Both the position numbers and the translations under genes were made by a program. From assembly GCA_900546615.1 (NCBI GenBank), contig URDJ01000001.1:99869-163868 (forward strand): 64,000 bases of DNA. Reading direction: 5' to 3'. The stretch is from an uncultured Eubacteriales bacterium. GTDB taxonomy: Bacteria; Bacillota; Clostridia; Oscillospirales; Oscillospiraceae. Of this stretch, positions 1 through 9,249 are shown in pieces (position 1 is the first letter of the stretch; every line of letters starts with the position of its first letter). The notes beneath the pieces were generated by a model. The model had not been told where the DNA came from and made no database searches. It worked only from the letters and a program-made list of their open reading frames with translations.

Positions 1-1837
1 TAACGGGCCTCTCTTCCGCAAGACAGTACTCCGTTTCTGGCCTTTGTGGGCCTCTTATGCCTTTGTGTTGTTCCTTGCGCTGCCCGCAAATCTGGCAGGC
101 AGGCTGGGTCAGGCGGAGTCGGCGGCGGATGCGGCCCGGCTGGCGCAGTACGTGCCCATAGCGTTCATAGGGAATGTGGGACTGGTCGTGGCGCCGATAA
201 TCGGCTGTGCGGCGGCCATGGCGGTGTACAGTCACCTGTACTTCCAGCGCTCGGCGGCAGCTTACGGCATGCTTCCGGTCAGGCGGGAAGGCATCTTCAT
301 CTCCGTGACGCTGGCTGGCTCGGTGCCGGTGCTGCTGGTGAACCTGCTCATTGCGGTAAGCTGTGTTCTGGCGGGATATTCGCAGTTTGACTCGGTGCTG
401 CCCGCGGCGGCGTCGATGTTCGGGACGATGAGCCTCATATTTATCGCATATTTCGGCATAGCGGCTTTCTGTGCGCAGCTGACGGGAAGCATGATAATCC
501 TGCCTCTGCTGTTCGTGGCGGTCAATATCGCGGCGGCGGTGTTTGAGGAAGTGGTGTTCTCAGCGATGGGCGAGTTCGTCTATGGCTTTGCGGTGCGCAG
601 CTACAGTCTGGACCTTCTCTCGCCTATCGTGGGCATGGCGGCGCGAAGCCAGTACAAGACGATATTCGAGTACATGTCGGACGGGACTATGCAGGCCGTG
701 GGCTATGTCTATACAGGCTGGGTGTATGTCGGTTGCTGCGCCGTGGTAGGCGCGCTGCTCACGATCCCCTCGTGCGTGCTGTATAAGCGGCGCAATCTGG
801 AGACGGCGGGCGACGTTGTAGCCATAGGATTATTGAGGCCGGTGCTGAGGTACTGCATGGCTCTGGCCTGCGCGCTGCTGCTGGCGGTACTGCTGACCGG
901 ACTGCTGATACCGGATGTGGCCTATATGGGCGCAGCCGGAGCAGTGCTCTTTGCGCTGTTCATGCTTATAGGCGGTCTGATAGGCTGGCTTGTGGCTGAG
1001 ATGCTGGTGCAGAAGAGCTGCCGGGTGTTCAAAATGGGCAGGGCCTGGGCGGGCTTTGCCGCGCTGTGGGTGCTGCTGACGGCGCTGCTGTTCGTCTGTG
1101 AGCTGGATCTCACCGGCTACGAGAAAAGGGTGCCGGACGCGGGCAAGGTAAGCTCCGTAACGCTGAACACCAGCGGCGGCGAGATGGTATTGAAGCAGCC
1201 GGAAAACATAGAGCTTGCTGCGGGGCTGCACCGGAGCCTTGTGGAAGGCAAGGACGCCTATGAGGCAGCTGCGAAGCATGGGCGCGCCTCGGGCGAGGAC
1301 GATTCGGGATTTGCTCCGCAATATGTAGAGCTGAGATACGAGCTGAAGGACGGCCGTCAGATGGTGAGAAGATACGCGGTCGACTATAGTGTGAATCCAG
1401 CGGATATTGAGCTGCTGGAGGAGCTCGCGAATGGAGTGGAGGGGCTGCTCTCACGGAAACTGCCGGATGTGGAGCCGAGCCGTTCGACAATAGAGTACGC
1501 GCTGGTGAACTGGACGGATGAGAACGGCGAAGTTAACAATTTAGAGCTGAGTCCGTCCGAGGCGGCTGAGCTGTATCATGAGTGTGTCCTGCCGGACATG
1601 AAGGACGGGACGATCGGGCTTGTGTGGTTCAACGAGAGCGGCGGATATCTGAAAGAAGTGTACGACTGCTGTATTAATATAGAGTTGCGTGTACGGGACA
1701 GAGGCACCGGCCAAAGCTATGAGCACTTTTATACCTACGCCACCATCTGGTCGGAGCGCACAAACGCGTGGCTCGCAGAGCACGGCATCACACCTCTGAC
1801 CCCGGCGGAACTGGGGAACGAATACCTGTTTTCATAA
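1..1837 (+). CDS. ABC-2-type transporter permease-like membrane protein (5' partial)
   Basis: The frame is open to the window edge. The first listed start (TTG at 44) has no convincing ribosome site, and the residues upstream of it read like a permease N-terminus, so the gene is cut by the window. The protein has about eight hydrophobic segments over the first ~350 residues. A soluble, probably extracytoplasmic domain of about 230 residues follows, without obvious catalytic motifs. This architecture matches permeases of Firmicute export ABC systems whose ATPase is encoded just upstream, here outside the window. A perfect 18-bp hairpin terminator follows the stop. The substrate cannot be predicted. 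Confidence 0.6.
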   Translation, partial: NGPLFRKTVLRFWPLWASYAFVLFLALPANLAGRLGQAESAADAARLAQYVPIAFIGNVGLVVAPIIGCAAAMAVYSHLYFQRSAAAYGMLPVRREGIFISVTLAGSVPVLLVNLLIAVSCVLAGYSQFDSVLPAAASMFGTMSLIFIAYFGIAAFCAQLTGSMIILPLLFVAVNIAAAVFEEVVFSAMGEFVYGFAVRSYSLDLLSPIVGMAARSQYKTIFEYMSDGTMQAVGYVYTGWVYVGCCAVVGALLTIPSCVLYKRRNLETAGDVVAIGLLRPVLRYCMALACALLLAVLLTGLLIPDVAYMGAAGAVLFALFMLIGGLIGWLVAEMLVQKSCRVFKMGRAWAGFAALWVLLTALLFVCELDLTGYEKRVPDAGKVSSVTLNTSGGEMVLKQPENIELAAGLHRSLVEGKDAYEAAAKHGRASGEDDSGFAPQYVELRYELKDGRQMVRRYAVDYSVNPADIELLEELANGVEGLLSRKLPDVEPSRSTIEYALVNWTDENGEVNNLELSPSEAAELYHECVLPDMKDGTIGLVWFNESGGYLKEVYDCCINIELRVRDRGTGQSYEHFYTYATIWSERTNAWLAEHGITPLTPAELGNEYLFS

Positions 1838-1844
1838 AGAGTAC

Positions 1845-1886
1845 AAACCGACACGGTGGCGGGGCAGACCGCCACCGTGTCGGTTT
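1845..1886 (+). terminator. Rho-independent terminator of the ABC permease gene
   Basis: A perfect 18-bp inverted repeat (1845-1862 with 1869-1886) has a 6-nt loop and ends in a T-rich tract. It starts 8 nt after the permease stop codon. Confidence 0.9.
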
Positions 1887-1894
1887 TCTTTGCG

Positions 1895-1940
1895 GTTCCA
1901 CTTCCGTTTCTTTCGACAAGTAAAAAGAAAGGAAGTGGAA
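1895..1940. repeat. Inverted repeat between two terminators
   Basis: Ten-base arms reading TTCCACTTCC and GGAAGTGGAA flank a partly complementary interior (TTTCTT with AAGAAA). It lies between the two terminator hairpins of convergent genes. It may add to termination or be a small palindromic repeat. Confidence 0.5.
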
Positions 1941-1948
1941 TATACGCG

Positions 1949-1987
1949 AAATCCGCCCGTGGAAATTTTACTTCCACGGGCGGGTTT
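1949..1987 (-). terminator. Hairpin terminator for the aminotransferase gene
   Basis: A 16-bp stem with one G-U type mismatch (1949-1964 with 1972-1987) and a 7-nt loop sits 18 nt past the stop codon of the minus-strand aminotransferase. The T-tract is modest on both strands, so it could act in both directions. Confidence 0.7.
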
Positions 1988-2004
1988 ATTATGTTATATT
2001 CTAC

Positions 2005-3195
2005 TTACTTCGCAAGCAGTTCCTTTATCGTATCGCCAAGGATCTTGATACCCTTCTCGATCGCCTCGTCAGAGCTGTTCGAGTAGTTGATGCGCATCGT
2101 GCGGACACCCCTGTCCTCCTCGTAGAAGGGGTCGCCGGGGCAGACGGCCACGCCTTTTTTGGCGGCGGCTTCCATGACGTCCACGGCCTTGAGGCCCTCC
2201 GGCATCGTCGCCCAGATGAACATGCCGCCCTCGGGCTTCGTGTAGCTCACGTCCGCCGGGAAATCCTCCGCCATGCAGGCCATCATCTTCTCCGCCTTCT
2301 CGCGGTACATGACCTTGATCTTGTCTATCTGCGCATCCAGATCGTTGTCCAGCAGGTACTCCGCAAGCACCATCTGGCCGAAGATGTTCGTGTGCAGGTC
2401 CATCGTGGACTTGAAGGCCAGCAGCTTCGCGTACAGCTCCGGCTGCTTGCAGGCTATCCAGCCTATGCGCATGCCAGGCGCCACTATCTTCGAGAAGGTG
2501 CCCATCGCCGCGCACTGCTCGCCCAGCAGCGCAGCAAAGCTGCTGCCGCCCTCGCCGTGGAAGCGCAGCTCGCCGTAGGGATTGTCCTCAATGACCGGGG
2601 TGCCCGCGGCCTTCAGTATCTCCGCCGCGCGCTCGCGCACCGCCTGAGTGTAGGTCAGGCCCGTCGGGTTCTGGAAGTTCGGTATCACATAGATGAACTT
2701 CGGGTCGTGCTCCTTGAGCGTCTTCTCCAGCTCGTCGCAGTCGATGCCGTCCTCGTTCAGGCTGACGGAGACTATCTTCGGGTCGTACAGGTGGAAGGTC
2801 TGCAGCGCGGTGAGGTAGCTCGGCTTCTCCACCGCCACCTTGTCGCCCGGGTTTATCAGCGTCGCCGCGACCATGTCCAGCGCCTGCTGCGAGCCGTTCG
2901 TTATGATGATATTCTCCGGCGCAAAATCCACGCCCTGCTTCTTGTACCTGTCGGAGATGAACTTGCGCAGCGGCATATAGCCCTCGGTGTTGCTGTACTG
3001 CAGGGCGCGCACGCCGTCACGCTCGAGGACCTTCGTTACCGCAGCCTCCATCTCCTTTACAGGAAAGGAGTCGGGGTTCGGCAGCCCGCCGGCAAAGGAT
3101 ATTACGTCCGGCGACGCGGCGGCCCTGAGTATGGCCGAGGTAAAATCGCCCTGAAAATCGGGCTTTAGCATGCGGTCTGAGATCCTGAGCTTCAT
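2005..3195 (-). CDS. PLP-dependent class I/II aminotransferase (2-aminoadipate/aromatic type)
   Basis: This 396-residue fold-type I aminotransferase is related to the LysN/MocR-catalytic-domain group that acts on aromatic or 2-aminoadipate-like amino acids with 2-oxoglutarate. Visible motifs are FAGGLPNPDSFP near the N-terminus, NGSQQALD, FQNPTGLTY in the cofactor-binding region, and the Schiff-base lysine K236 within TFSKIVAPGMRIGW. Length is normal and there is no N-terminal GntR domain, so it is an enzyme and not a MocR regulator. The ATG has a good AGAGGAGGAA ribosome site. The gene is monocistronic. Substrate specificity cannot be told from sequence alone. Confidence 0.85.
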   Translation of the reverse strand: MKLRISDRMLKPDFQGDFTSAILRAAASPDVISFAGGLPNPDSFPVKEMEAAVTKVLERDGVRALQYSNTEGYMPLRKFISDRYKKQGVDFAPENIIITNGSQQALDMVAATLINPGDKVAVEKPSYLTALQTFHLYDPKIVSVSLNEDGIDCDELEKTLKEHDPKFIYVIPNFQNPTGLTYTQAVRERAAEILKAAGTPVIEDNPYGELRFHGEGGSSFAALLGEQCAAMGTFSKIVAPGMRIGWIACKQPELYAKLLAFKSTMDLHTNIFGQMVLAEYLLDNDLDAQIDKIKVMYREKAEKMMACMAEDFPADVSYTKPEGGMFIWATMPEGLKAVDVMEAAAKKGVAVCPGDPFYEEDRGVRTMRINYSNSSDEAIEKGIKILGDTIKELLAK

Positions 3196-3414
3196 TTCTT
3201 GTTCCTCCTCTTAGCTTCTTTTCTCTCTCGCGTAGGCTGATACTTTCCGCGATAATAAAGAAAATGATATCACCTCACACTTTAAATTACAAGATTTTTT
3301 TTGCTGCTGTATTAATTTTTCATTTGAATAGATGAATTGTTGATTTCCCGTGCTTATCTTTATTGCCGGAGATGAACAAAATAGTTTTGCCACATCTTCA
3401 CAAAGGAGCGGAGC
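3196..3414. other. AT-rich divergent intergenic region
   Basis: These 219 bp between the divergent aminotransferase and TVP38 genes are far more AT-rich than their surroundings and hold T- and A-runs suited to two promoters. I saw no gene, clear operator or riboswitch here. Confidence 0.5.
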
Positions 3415-4149
3415 ATGTCGTCACACAAAAGGCCCGAACTCTCCGAAAAGGCCAGAAAGCTCATAGCCGCGTTGTCCGTCGCGGTCTTCATACTGCTGAC
3501 CCTCGCCATTGCCTGGTTCGTGGGCCGCCCGATGCTGAAGTTCGTCTCCGAGCCGGAGCACTTCCGCGCATGGGTGGACTCCGGCGGCGTCATGAGCCGG
3601 GTGTGGTTCCTCGGCATGCAGATACTGCAGGTCTTCGTTGCGATCATCCCCGGCGAGCCGATGGAGCTGGGCGCAGGCTATGCCTTCGGCGCCGTTGAGG
3701 GCACGCTGCTCTGCCTTGGCGGGACTGTGGCAGGCAGCATGGCCGTATTTTTCTTTGTCAGGCGTTTTGGCGTCCGGGCCGTGGAGATCTTCTTCACGCG
3801 CGAGAAAACAGAGTCCCTGCACTTTCTCAAAAACCCCAAAAAGCGCAACGCACTCATGTTCCTGCTCATCCTCATCCCCGGCACGCCGAAGGATCTGCTC
3901 GGCTACTTTGCGCCGCTCACCGGTATGAGCGCCTGGACCTGGCTTTTCATCACCTCGGTGGCCAGGATTCCGTCTATAATCACCTCTACCATAGGCGGCA
4001 GCGCCCTCGGCGTGCAGAACTACGTATTCGCGGCCATAGCGCTGGGCGTCACGCTGCTCATAAGCGGCGCCGGCCTGCTCATTTACCGGCGCATATGCCG
4101 CGTGCACGAGGAACGCTCGAAAAAGGAGGAAAACGGCGATGTCCGATAA
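3415..4149 (+). CDS. TVP38/TMEM64 (SNARE-associated/DedA-like) membrane protein
   Basis: This 244-residue integral membrane protein belongs to the VTT/SNARE-associated family (PF09335). One N-terminal helix (residues ~15-40) is followed by the family core with re-entrant loops, including IIPGEPMELGAGYAFG (~80-95) and the second conserved stretch around LILIPGTPKDLLGYFAPLTG (~145-165). DedA/VTT relatives act in lipid scrambling or membrane homeostasis, but the role here is unknown. The start has an AAAGGAGCGG site. Its 3' end overlaps the response regulator start by 11 bp, so it is probably co-expressed with the two-component system, as sensor partner or target. Confidence 0.85.
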   Translation: MSSHKRPELSEKARKLIAALSVAVFILLTLAIAWFVGRPMLKFVSEPEHFRAWVDSGGVMSRVWFLGMQILQVFVAIIPGEPMELGAGYAFGAVEGTLLCLGGTVAGSMAVFFFVRRFGVRAVEIFFTREKTESLHFLKNPKKRNALMFLLILIPGTPKDLLGYFAPLTGMSAWTWLFITSVARIPSIITSTIGGSALGVQNYVFAAIALGVTLLISGAGLLIYRRICRVHEERSKKEENGDVR

Positions 4150-4816
4150 ACTTCTGATAGCGGACGACGAGCCGGACATAGTCGATACCCTCGCCCGCTG
4201 TTTCGCCTCGCGGGGCTATGAGATCCTGCGCGCCGGCAGCGGCGAGGAAGCCGTTCGCCAGGCCGGGCGCTCTCCCGACCTCATCCTGCTCGACGTCAAC
4301 ATGCCCGACCTGGACGGTCTCGAGGTCTGCCGCAGGATACGCGGCCACGTCACATGTCCCATCATCTTCCTGACGGCGAGGGTGGAGGACTCGGACAAGA
4401 TCCGCGGTTTTGCCGCAGGCGGGGACGATTACGTCGTTAAGCCCTTCTCCATCGACGAGCTCGCCGCGCGCGTGGACGCCCATCTGCGCCGCGAACGGCG
4501 CCACGGCACCGCCTCCGAGCTGCGCTTCGAGGGTAAGCTCGTCATAAACTACACCGACCGCAGGGTCGTCTGGGCAGGGCACGAGCTGGGACTCGTCCGC
4601 AGGGAGTTCGACATAGTCGAGTTCCTCTCCCAGAACCCCGGCATGGTCTTTGACAGGGAGCGCATCTATGAGTGCGTCTGGGGTCTGGACGGCGAGGGCG
4701 ACTCCGCCGTTATCTCCGAGCACGTCCGCCGCATCCGCGCGAAATTCGCCGCCGCGGGCTGCGAGCGGCAGTATATCGAGACCGTGTGGGGGGTCGGTTA
4801 CCGTTGGGCAAGGTGA
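4139..4816 (+). CDS. OmpR/PhoB-family response regulator
   Basis: This 225-residue protein has an N-terminal receiver domain (acidic pair D9/D10, phosphoacceptor D52 in LLDVNMPDLDG, conserved Lys in YVVKPFS) and a C-terminal winged-helix DNA-binding domain (~130-225, ending in TVWGVGYRW). An AAAAGGAGG ribosome site lies inside the end of the TVP38 gene, which it overlaps by 11 bp. It should be phosphorylated by the kinase encoded next. Targets are unknown; the coupled TVP38 gene is the nearest candidate. Confidence 0.93.
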   Translation: MSDKLLIADDEPDIVDTLARCFASRGYEILRAGSGEEAVRQAGRSPDLILLDVNMPDLDGLEVCRRIRGHVTCPIIFLTARVEDSDKIRGFAAGGDDYVVKPFSIDELAARVDAHLRRERRHGTASELRFEGKLVINYTDRRVVWAGHELGLVRREFDIVEFLSQNPGMVFDRERIYECVWGLDGEGDSAVISEHVRRIRAKFAAAGCERQYIETVWGVGYRWAR

Positions 4817-6075
4817 GAGCCTCGGCGGAGCGCAGGCACCGGCTCCGCGATGCGCCGCTGCGCGTCTCCTTCGTCCTCTACATGGTCGTCACCGCCGTCG
4901 CCGCCACCATCGTCTGCGCCATTGCCGTAAACTGGATGGATGAAACGCGGATAGGGCTGTACTACAAGTACCGCACCATGGCCGAGGAGATCCCGGTCGC
5001 CGATGGCGGGCATGTGGAGTACGGCTACACGGACGACGCCGAGGTCTATGTTATCTATGACGCCCGGGGCGTGGAGATAGGCCGGGGCAGCGTGCCCTAT
5101 GGCGAGGGCACGCTCACCAGCGACGTGGGAGTCCTGCTCATAATGCCGGAGTACAGCCCGGAGGACGAGGCCCTCGACTACGCCCTGCGCGTCCTGCAGG
5201 CTCTGGCGATACCCCTCTCCTACCTCGGCGCCATCGTCCTGTGCGCCGTCATCTTTTACCGCCGGAAGCTGAAGCGGCCCATAGAGATACTCGACGCCGC
5301 CTCGCAGAAAATAGCGGAAAACGACCTGGGCTTCACCGTTGAGGCGCCCTGCGGCAACGAGCTGGGCAGGCTCTGCGCCTCCTTCGAGAAGATGCGCGCC
5401 TCCCTGCTCGCGCTCAACCGCGAGCACTGGGCGCAGATGGAGGAGCGCCGCCGCCTGAACGCCGCCTTCGCCCACGACCTGCGCACTCCCCTCACCGTCC
5501 TGCGCGGGCGAGCCTCCCTGCTCGAGGCCGAACTGCCGCCGGGCAGCGAGGCATCAGCGGACGCGAAGGTCATGCAGACGCATATCGAACGCCTCGTCCG
5601 CTATGCGGACGCCATGTCCAGCCTTCAGAGGATGGAGGATGTGGAGGTAAGGAGGGAGCGGGTCGCGCTTCCGGAGCTTGCCGGGAGCCTGAGGGACACG
5701 GCGGAGATACTCTTTTCCGGCCGCGAGGTAAACGTATCCTGCGGCGAGGGCGAGGCGTTTGTAGACGCCGAGGTGGTCATGCAGGTCTGCGGCAACATCC
5801 TGTCGAACAGCGCGAGATACGCGCGCACGCGGGTGGACATCGAGCTTCGCGCCACAGGCGGCGCTCTGCGCGTCGCTGTCACCGACGACGGCGGCGGGTT
5901 TACGAAGGAGGGGCTGGAGAAGGCCGCCGCCCCATTTTACAAGGGCGAGGGCAGCGGCTCCGGCCACCTGGGCCTCGGCCTGAACATATGCGACATCCTC
6001 TGCCGCCGCCACAACGGCCGCCTCGTCCTGGAAAACGTACAGCACGGCGCGAGGGTCACCGCCGTATTCGGATAA
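4813..6075 (+). CDS. HAMP-containing sensor histidine kinase
   Basis: This is a membrane histidine kinase of about 420 residues. It has TM1 (~17-40), an extracytoplasmic sensor loop of ~85 residues, TM2 (~126-148), HAMP, a HisKA H-box AFAHDLRTPLTVL with H221, and a HATPase domain with N-box NILSNSARYA, DDGGGF and GLGLNICDIL. I chose the GTG at 4813, which overlaps the regulator's TGA as GTGA (translational coupling). TTG at 4804 behind a G-rich site is an alternative. A start far upstream would only read through the regulator gene out of frame. The signal sensed is unknown. Confidence 0.9.
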   Translation: MRASAERRHRLRDAPLRVSFVLYMVVTAVAATIVCAIAVNWMDETRIGLYYKYRTMAEEIPVADGGHVEYGYTDDAEVYVIYDARGVEIGRGSVPYGEGTLTSDVGVLLIMPEYSPEDEALDYALRVLQALAIPLSYLGAIVLCAVIFYRRKLKRPIEILDAASQKIAENDLGFTVEAPCGNELGRLCASFEKMRASLLALNREHWAQMEERRRLNAAFAHDLRTPLTVLRGRASLLEAELPPGSEASADAKVMQTHIERLVRYADAMSSLQRMEDVEVRRERVALPELAGSLRDTAEILFSGREVNVSCGEGEAFVDAEVVMQVCGNILSNSARYARTRVDIELRATGGALRVAVTDDGGGFTKEGLEKAAAPFYKGEGSGSGHLGLGLNICDILCRRHNGRLVLENVQHGARVTAVFG

Positions 6076-6113
6076 AAAAGCTCACGCTCCGGTGTATGGA
6101 GCGTGAGCTTTTT
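6075..6113. terminator. Bidirectional terminator between kinase gene and fhs
   Basis: A perfect 16-bp inverted repeat (6075-6090 with 6098-6113) has A- and T-runs at its ends and a 7-nt loop. It sits between convergent genes and should serve both. Confidence 0.92.
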
Positions 6114-6127
6114 GCATTTATTTTCCC

Positions 6128-7789
6128 TCAGAACAGCCCGGATATCTTTCCGGACGCATCCACGTCTATGCGCTCGGCCGCCGGGGACTTCGGCAGGCCG
6201 GGCATCGTCATGATATCGCCCGTCAGCGCCACGATGAAGCCCGCGCCCGCCGACACCTTCAGCTTCCGCACCGTCAGAGTGAAGCCCTCCGGCGCGCCCG
6301 GCTTCGCCGCGTCGTCCGAGAACGAGTACTGCGTCTTGGCCATGCACACCGGCAGGCCGCCGAAGCCCAGACGCTCGAGCTGCGCGAGTTCCTTTGCCGC
6401 CGGGCCGGTAAAGGCCACTGCCGAGGCCCGGTACACCTTCTTCGCTATCGCCTCGATCTTTGACCTTATATCCAGCTCGTCCGCATACGCAAATCGGAAA
6501 TCATTCGGCTCGCCGCACAGCCGCACGACCTCGCGCGCAAGCTCCACGCCGCCGTCGCCGCCCTTCGCCCAGACCTCCGAGAGCGCGGCGTTCACGCCCA
6601 GCTCGCGGCAGCGGCGGCCAACCAGCTCAAGCTCCGCCTCGGTATCCGTCGGGAAACGGTTTATCGCCACGACGCAGGGCAGGCCGTACACGTTCCTTAT
6701 GTTGTCAACATGCCTCAGCAGGTTCGGCAGCCCGCGCTCGAGAGCCTCCAGATCCTCCCTGCCCAGCTCCGTCTTCGCCGCGCCGCCGTGGTGCTTGAGC
6801 GCCCGCACCGTCGCCACTATGACCACCGCCGAGGGCCTCAGCCCTGACATGCGGCATTTTATGTCGAAAAACTTCTCCGCGCCCAAATCCGCGCCGAAGC
6901 CCGCCTCCGTCACCGCGTACTCGCCCAGCCGGAGCGCCATCCGCGTCGCCGTCACGCTGTTGCAGCCGTGCGCTATATTCGCAAACGGCCCGCCGTGTAC
7001 GAAGGCCGGCGTGCCCTCCAGCGTCTGCACCAGATTCGGCTTGATCGCGTCCTTCAGCAGCGCCGCCATCGCGCCCGCCGCCTTGAGCTGGCCAGCCGTC
7101 ACAGGCTGCTCGTCATAGGTATAACCCACGACGATCCTGGACAGCCGCTCCTTCAAATCCTCGATATCCGACGCAAGGCACAGCACAGCCATGACCTCGC
7201 TCGCCACCGTTATGTCGAAGCCGTCCTCCCTCGGCACGCCGTTCACCCTGCCGCCCAGCCCGTCCGTTACGAACCGCAGCTGCCGGTCGTTCATGTCCAC
7301 TGCGCGCCGCCAGGTGATGCGCCTCGGGTCTATATTCAGCGCGTTGCCCTGATATATGTGGTTATCCAGCATCGCAGCGAGCAGGTTGTTCGCTGCGCCT
7401 ATCGCGTGGAAGTCTCCCGTGAAATGCAGGTTTATATCCTCCATCGGGATGACCTGGGCGTATCCGCCGCCGGCCGCACCGCCCTTTATGCCGAACACCG
7501 GCCCCAGCGACGGCTCCCTGAGCGCTACCACAGAGCGCTTGCCGAGCTTCCTGAGCGCGTCCGCAAGTCCCACCGTCGTCGTCGTCTTGCCCTCGCCCGC
7601 GGGCGTCGGGTTTATCGCCGTCACAAGTATGAGCCTGCCGTCCTTCCCCGGCTCCTTCAGCAGCGCCGGGTCTATCTTCGCCTTGTTCCGCCCGTAGCAC
7701 TCGACATACTTCCCGTCGATGCCCGCACGGGCGGCGACCTCCGTTATCTCCAGCGGCTTCGCCGCCTGCGCAATCTCAATATCGGTCAT
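6128..7789 (-). CDS. fhs: Formate-tetrahydrofolate ligase
   Basis: This 553-residue protein is full length for the family (~555). It makes 10-formyl-THF from formate, ATP and THF in the cytoplasm. The ATP-binding loop is [18 protein letters not shown] near residue 60-75, and family signatures such as [20 protein letters not shown] follow. It is the last gene of a thyA-dfrA-fhs unit, 8 bp after dfrA, so the cassette covers THF regeneration, dTMP synthesis and one-carbon loading. 10-formyl-THF also feeds the PurN and AICAR transformylase steps encoded at 48-50 kb. Presence of Fhs alone does not prove acetogenesis. Confidence 0.96.
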   Translation of the reverse strand: MTDIEIAQAAKPLEITEVAARAGIDGKYVECYGRNKAKIDPALLKEPGKDGRLILVTAINPTPAGEGKTTTTVGLADALRKLGKRSVVALREPSLGPVFGIKGGAAGGGYAQVIPMEDINLHFTGDFHAIGAANNLLAAMLDNHIYQGNALNIDPRRITWRRAVDMNDRQLRFVTDGLGGRVNGVPREDGFDITVASEVMAVLCLASDIEDLKERLSRIVVGYTYDEQPVTAGQLKAAGAMAALLKDAIKPNLVQTLEGTPAFVHGGPFANIAHGCNSVTATRMALRLGEYAVTEAGFGADLGAEKFFDIKCRMSGLRPSAVVIVATVRALKHHGGAAKTELGREDLEALERGLPNLLRHVDNIRNVYGLPCVVAINRFPTDTEAELELVGRRCRELGVNAALSEVWAKGGDGGVELAREVVRLCGEPNDFRFAYADELDIRSKIEAIAKKVYRASAVAFTGPAAKELAQLERLGFGGLPVCMAKTQYSFSDDAAKPGAPEGFTLTVRKLKVSAGAGFIVALTGDIMTMPGLPKSPAAERIDVDASGKISGLF

Positions 7790-7797
7790 GTCCTACC

Positions 7798-8277
7798 TCA
7801 CACTACACGCTCATAGGTGCAGAAGCTGCACTCGTATCCGCCCGAAACAAACTTCTCCTCCTCAGCACACTCCCAGTCAGGCAGCGAGTCGAGATTCGGA
7901 AAATATGCGTCCGACTTCGGCTGCGCGCCTATCTTCGTCACATAGATCCTGTCAAGATACTGAAACAGCGCCATATACACCGTCGCTCCGCCGATGACGA
8001 ACACCCTCTCGCAGTCCCGCGTCGCTTCGACAGCTTCCCTTGCCGTATGCACTATAGTTGCGCCCTCTATCTCGTCCACGTGCCTCGTTATCACAAGGTT
8101 CTCCCGGCCCTTGAGAGGCTTGCCCTCCGGGAAATCCTTCATCGTCCGCCGCCCGACGATCACCGTCGCACCCTTCGTCAGCTGCGCAAAATGCCGCCTG
8201 TCCTCGGGTATCACGATCGGCTGCGTGCCCTCGGCGCCTATGCCCCAGTCCGAATACACTGCTACTATCGCGTCCAT
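7798..8277 (-). CDS. dfrA: Dihydrofolate reductase
   Basis: This 159-residue DHFR reduces dihydrofolate (the thyA product) to THF with NADPH. Typical elements are AIVAVYSDWGIGAEG at the N-terminus, the NADPH-binding VIVGRRTMKDFP, ENLVITR and FVIGGATVYM. I start at the ATG at 8277 because GGAAAGGAG lies just upstream; a longer version would add eight implausible residues overlapping thyA. It sits between thyA and fhs in one transcription unit. Confidence 0.93.
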   Translation of the reverse strand: MDAIVAVYSDWGIGAEGTQPIVIPEDRRHFAQLTKGATVIVGRRTMKDFPEGKPLKGRENLVITRHVDEIEGATIVHTAREAVEATRDCERVFVIGGATVYMALFQYLDRIYVTKIGAQPKSDAYFPNLDSLPDWECAEEEKFVSGGYECSFCTYERVV

Positions 8278-8297
8278 GTGCTCTCCTTTCCGACCGC

Positions 8298-9131
8298 TCA
8301 CACCGCTATGGGTATCTTCTCGTTCAGCTCCGTATACTCGTAGCCGGGCAGCGAGAAGCTGTTCTTTGTGAAGGCATAGAAGTCCTTCACGCTCTCGTCC
8401 AGTATGAGCTTCGGGGCCTTTTTCGGCTCATTTGCTATTATCTTCTCCACGATCGGCACATGCCGGTCATAGATATGAGCGTCCGCTATCACATGCACCA
8501 GCTCGCCTGCCTCGAGGCCCGATACCTGCGCGAACATGTACGTCAGCGCCGCGTACTGGCACACGTTCCAGTTGTTCGCGGCCAGCATGTCCTGGCTGCG
8601 CTGGTTCAGGATCGCATTGAGCGTCCTGCCCGTCACGTTGAAGGTCATCGAGTACGCGCAGGGATAGAGCGCCATCTCGTGCAGATCCTCAAAGTTGTAG
8701 ATATTCGTCAATATCCGTCTCGAAGCCGGGTTGTGCTTCAGGTCGTACAGCACCCTGTCCACCTGGTCAAACTCGCCCTCCGGGTACTTGTGCTTCACTC
8801 CCAGCTGATAGCCATAGGCCTTGCCGATGGAGCCATTCTCGTCCGCCCACTGGTCCCAGACATGGCTGCCCAGATCCTTTATGTTGTTCGACTTCTTCTG
8901 CCATATCCACAGCAGCTCGTCGATGGCGCTTTTCCAATAGGTCCTGCGTATCGTGAGGATGGGAAACTCGCCCCTCAGGTCGTAACGGTTTACAATGCCG
9001 AACTTTTTTATCGTGTGCGCGGGCGCGTTATCGTCCTCCCAGCGCGGACGAACGTCCTGCTCGGTGTCCCAAAAGCCGTTTTCGAGTATGTCCCGGCAAT
9101 TCTTAATGAACACCTCGTCGGCGTAGCTCAT
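8298..9131 (-). CDS. thyA: Thymidylate synthase (ThyA)
   Basis: This 277-residue ThyA makes dTMP from dUMP and methylene-THF. The catalytic cysteine lies in ALYPCAYSMTF. Most ThyA proteins have PPCH followed by QFY here; a non-His residue after the Cys resembles the Bacillus subtilis ThyA/phage-type branch (TPCVYETQW as I recall it). Other ThyA features are intact: SRRILTNIYN (phosphate-binding Arg pair) and the dUMP-binding DAHIYDRHV near the C-terminus. It is the first gene of the thyA-dfrA-fhs unit. Confidence 0.93.
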   Translation of the reverse strand: MSYADEVFIKNCRDILENGFWDTEQDVRPRWEDDNAPAHTIKKFGIVNRYDLRGEFPILTIRRTYWKSAIDELLWIWQKKSNNIKDLGSHVWDQWADENGSIGKAYGYQLGVKHKYPEGEFDQVDRVLYDLKHNPASRRILTNIYNFEDLHEMALYPCAYSMTFNVTGRTLNAILNQRSQDMLAANNWNVCQYAALTYMFAQVSGLEAGELVHVIADAHIYDRHVPIVEKIIANEPKKAPKLILDESVKDFYAFTKNSFSLPGYEYTELNEKIPIAV

Positions 9132-9196
9132 GCTCCTGCCCCCTGTCTGTGCTAATGTTAAATCAATATAAAATCAGTATAAACCATCCCGGCGGC

Positions 9197-9223
9197 ACCC
9201 GCAAGCGGCAATTGCATAGAATA
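9197..9223 (+). promoter_or_regulatory. Predicted sigma-K/E-type mother-cell promoter of dpaA
   Basis: CATAGAATA at 9215-9223 matches the CATAnnnTA -10 of mother-cell sporulation sigma factors exactly. An AC dinucleotide of sigma-K type (ACC at 9197-9199) lies ~15 nt upstream. It is 27 bp before dpaA, whose Bacillus homolog is sigma-K dependent. The prediction is by inspection. Confidence 0.6.
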
Positions 9224-9249
9224 GATAGGGAAAGGGGCGTGGAGTTTTT

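Noticed and set aside
4672..4812. Early start for the sensor kinase inside the response regulator gene
   Set aside because: The added residues are Arg/Pro-rich antiphase translation of the regulator's DNA-binding domain.
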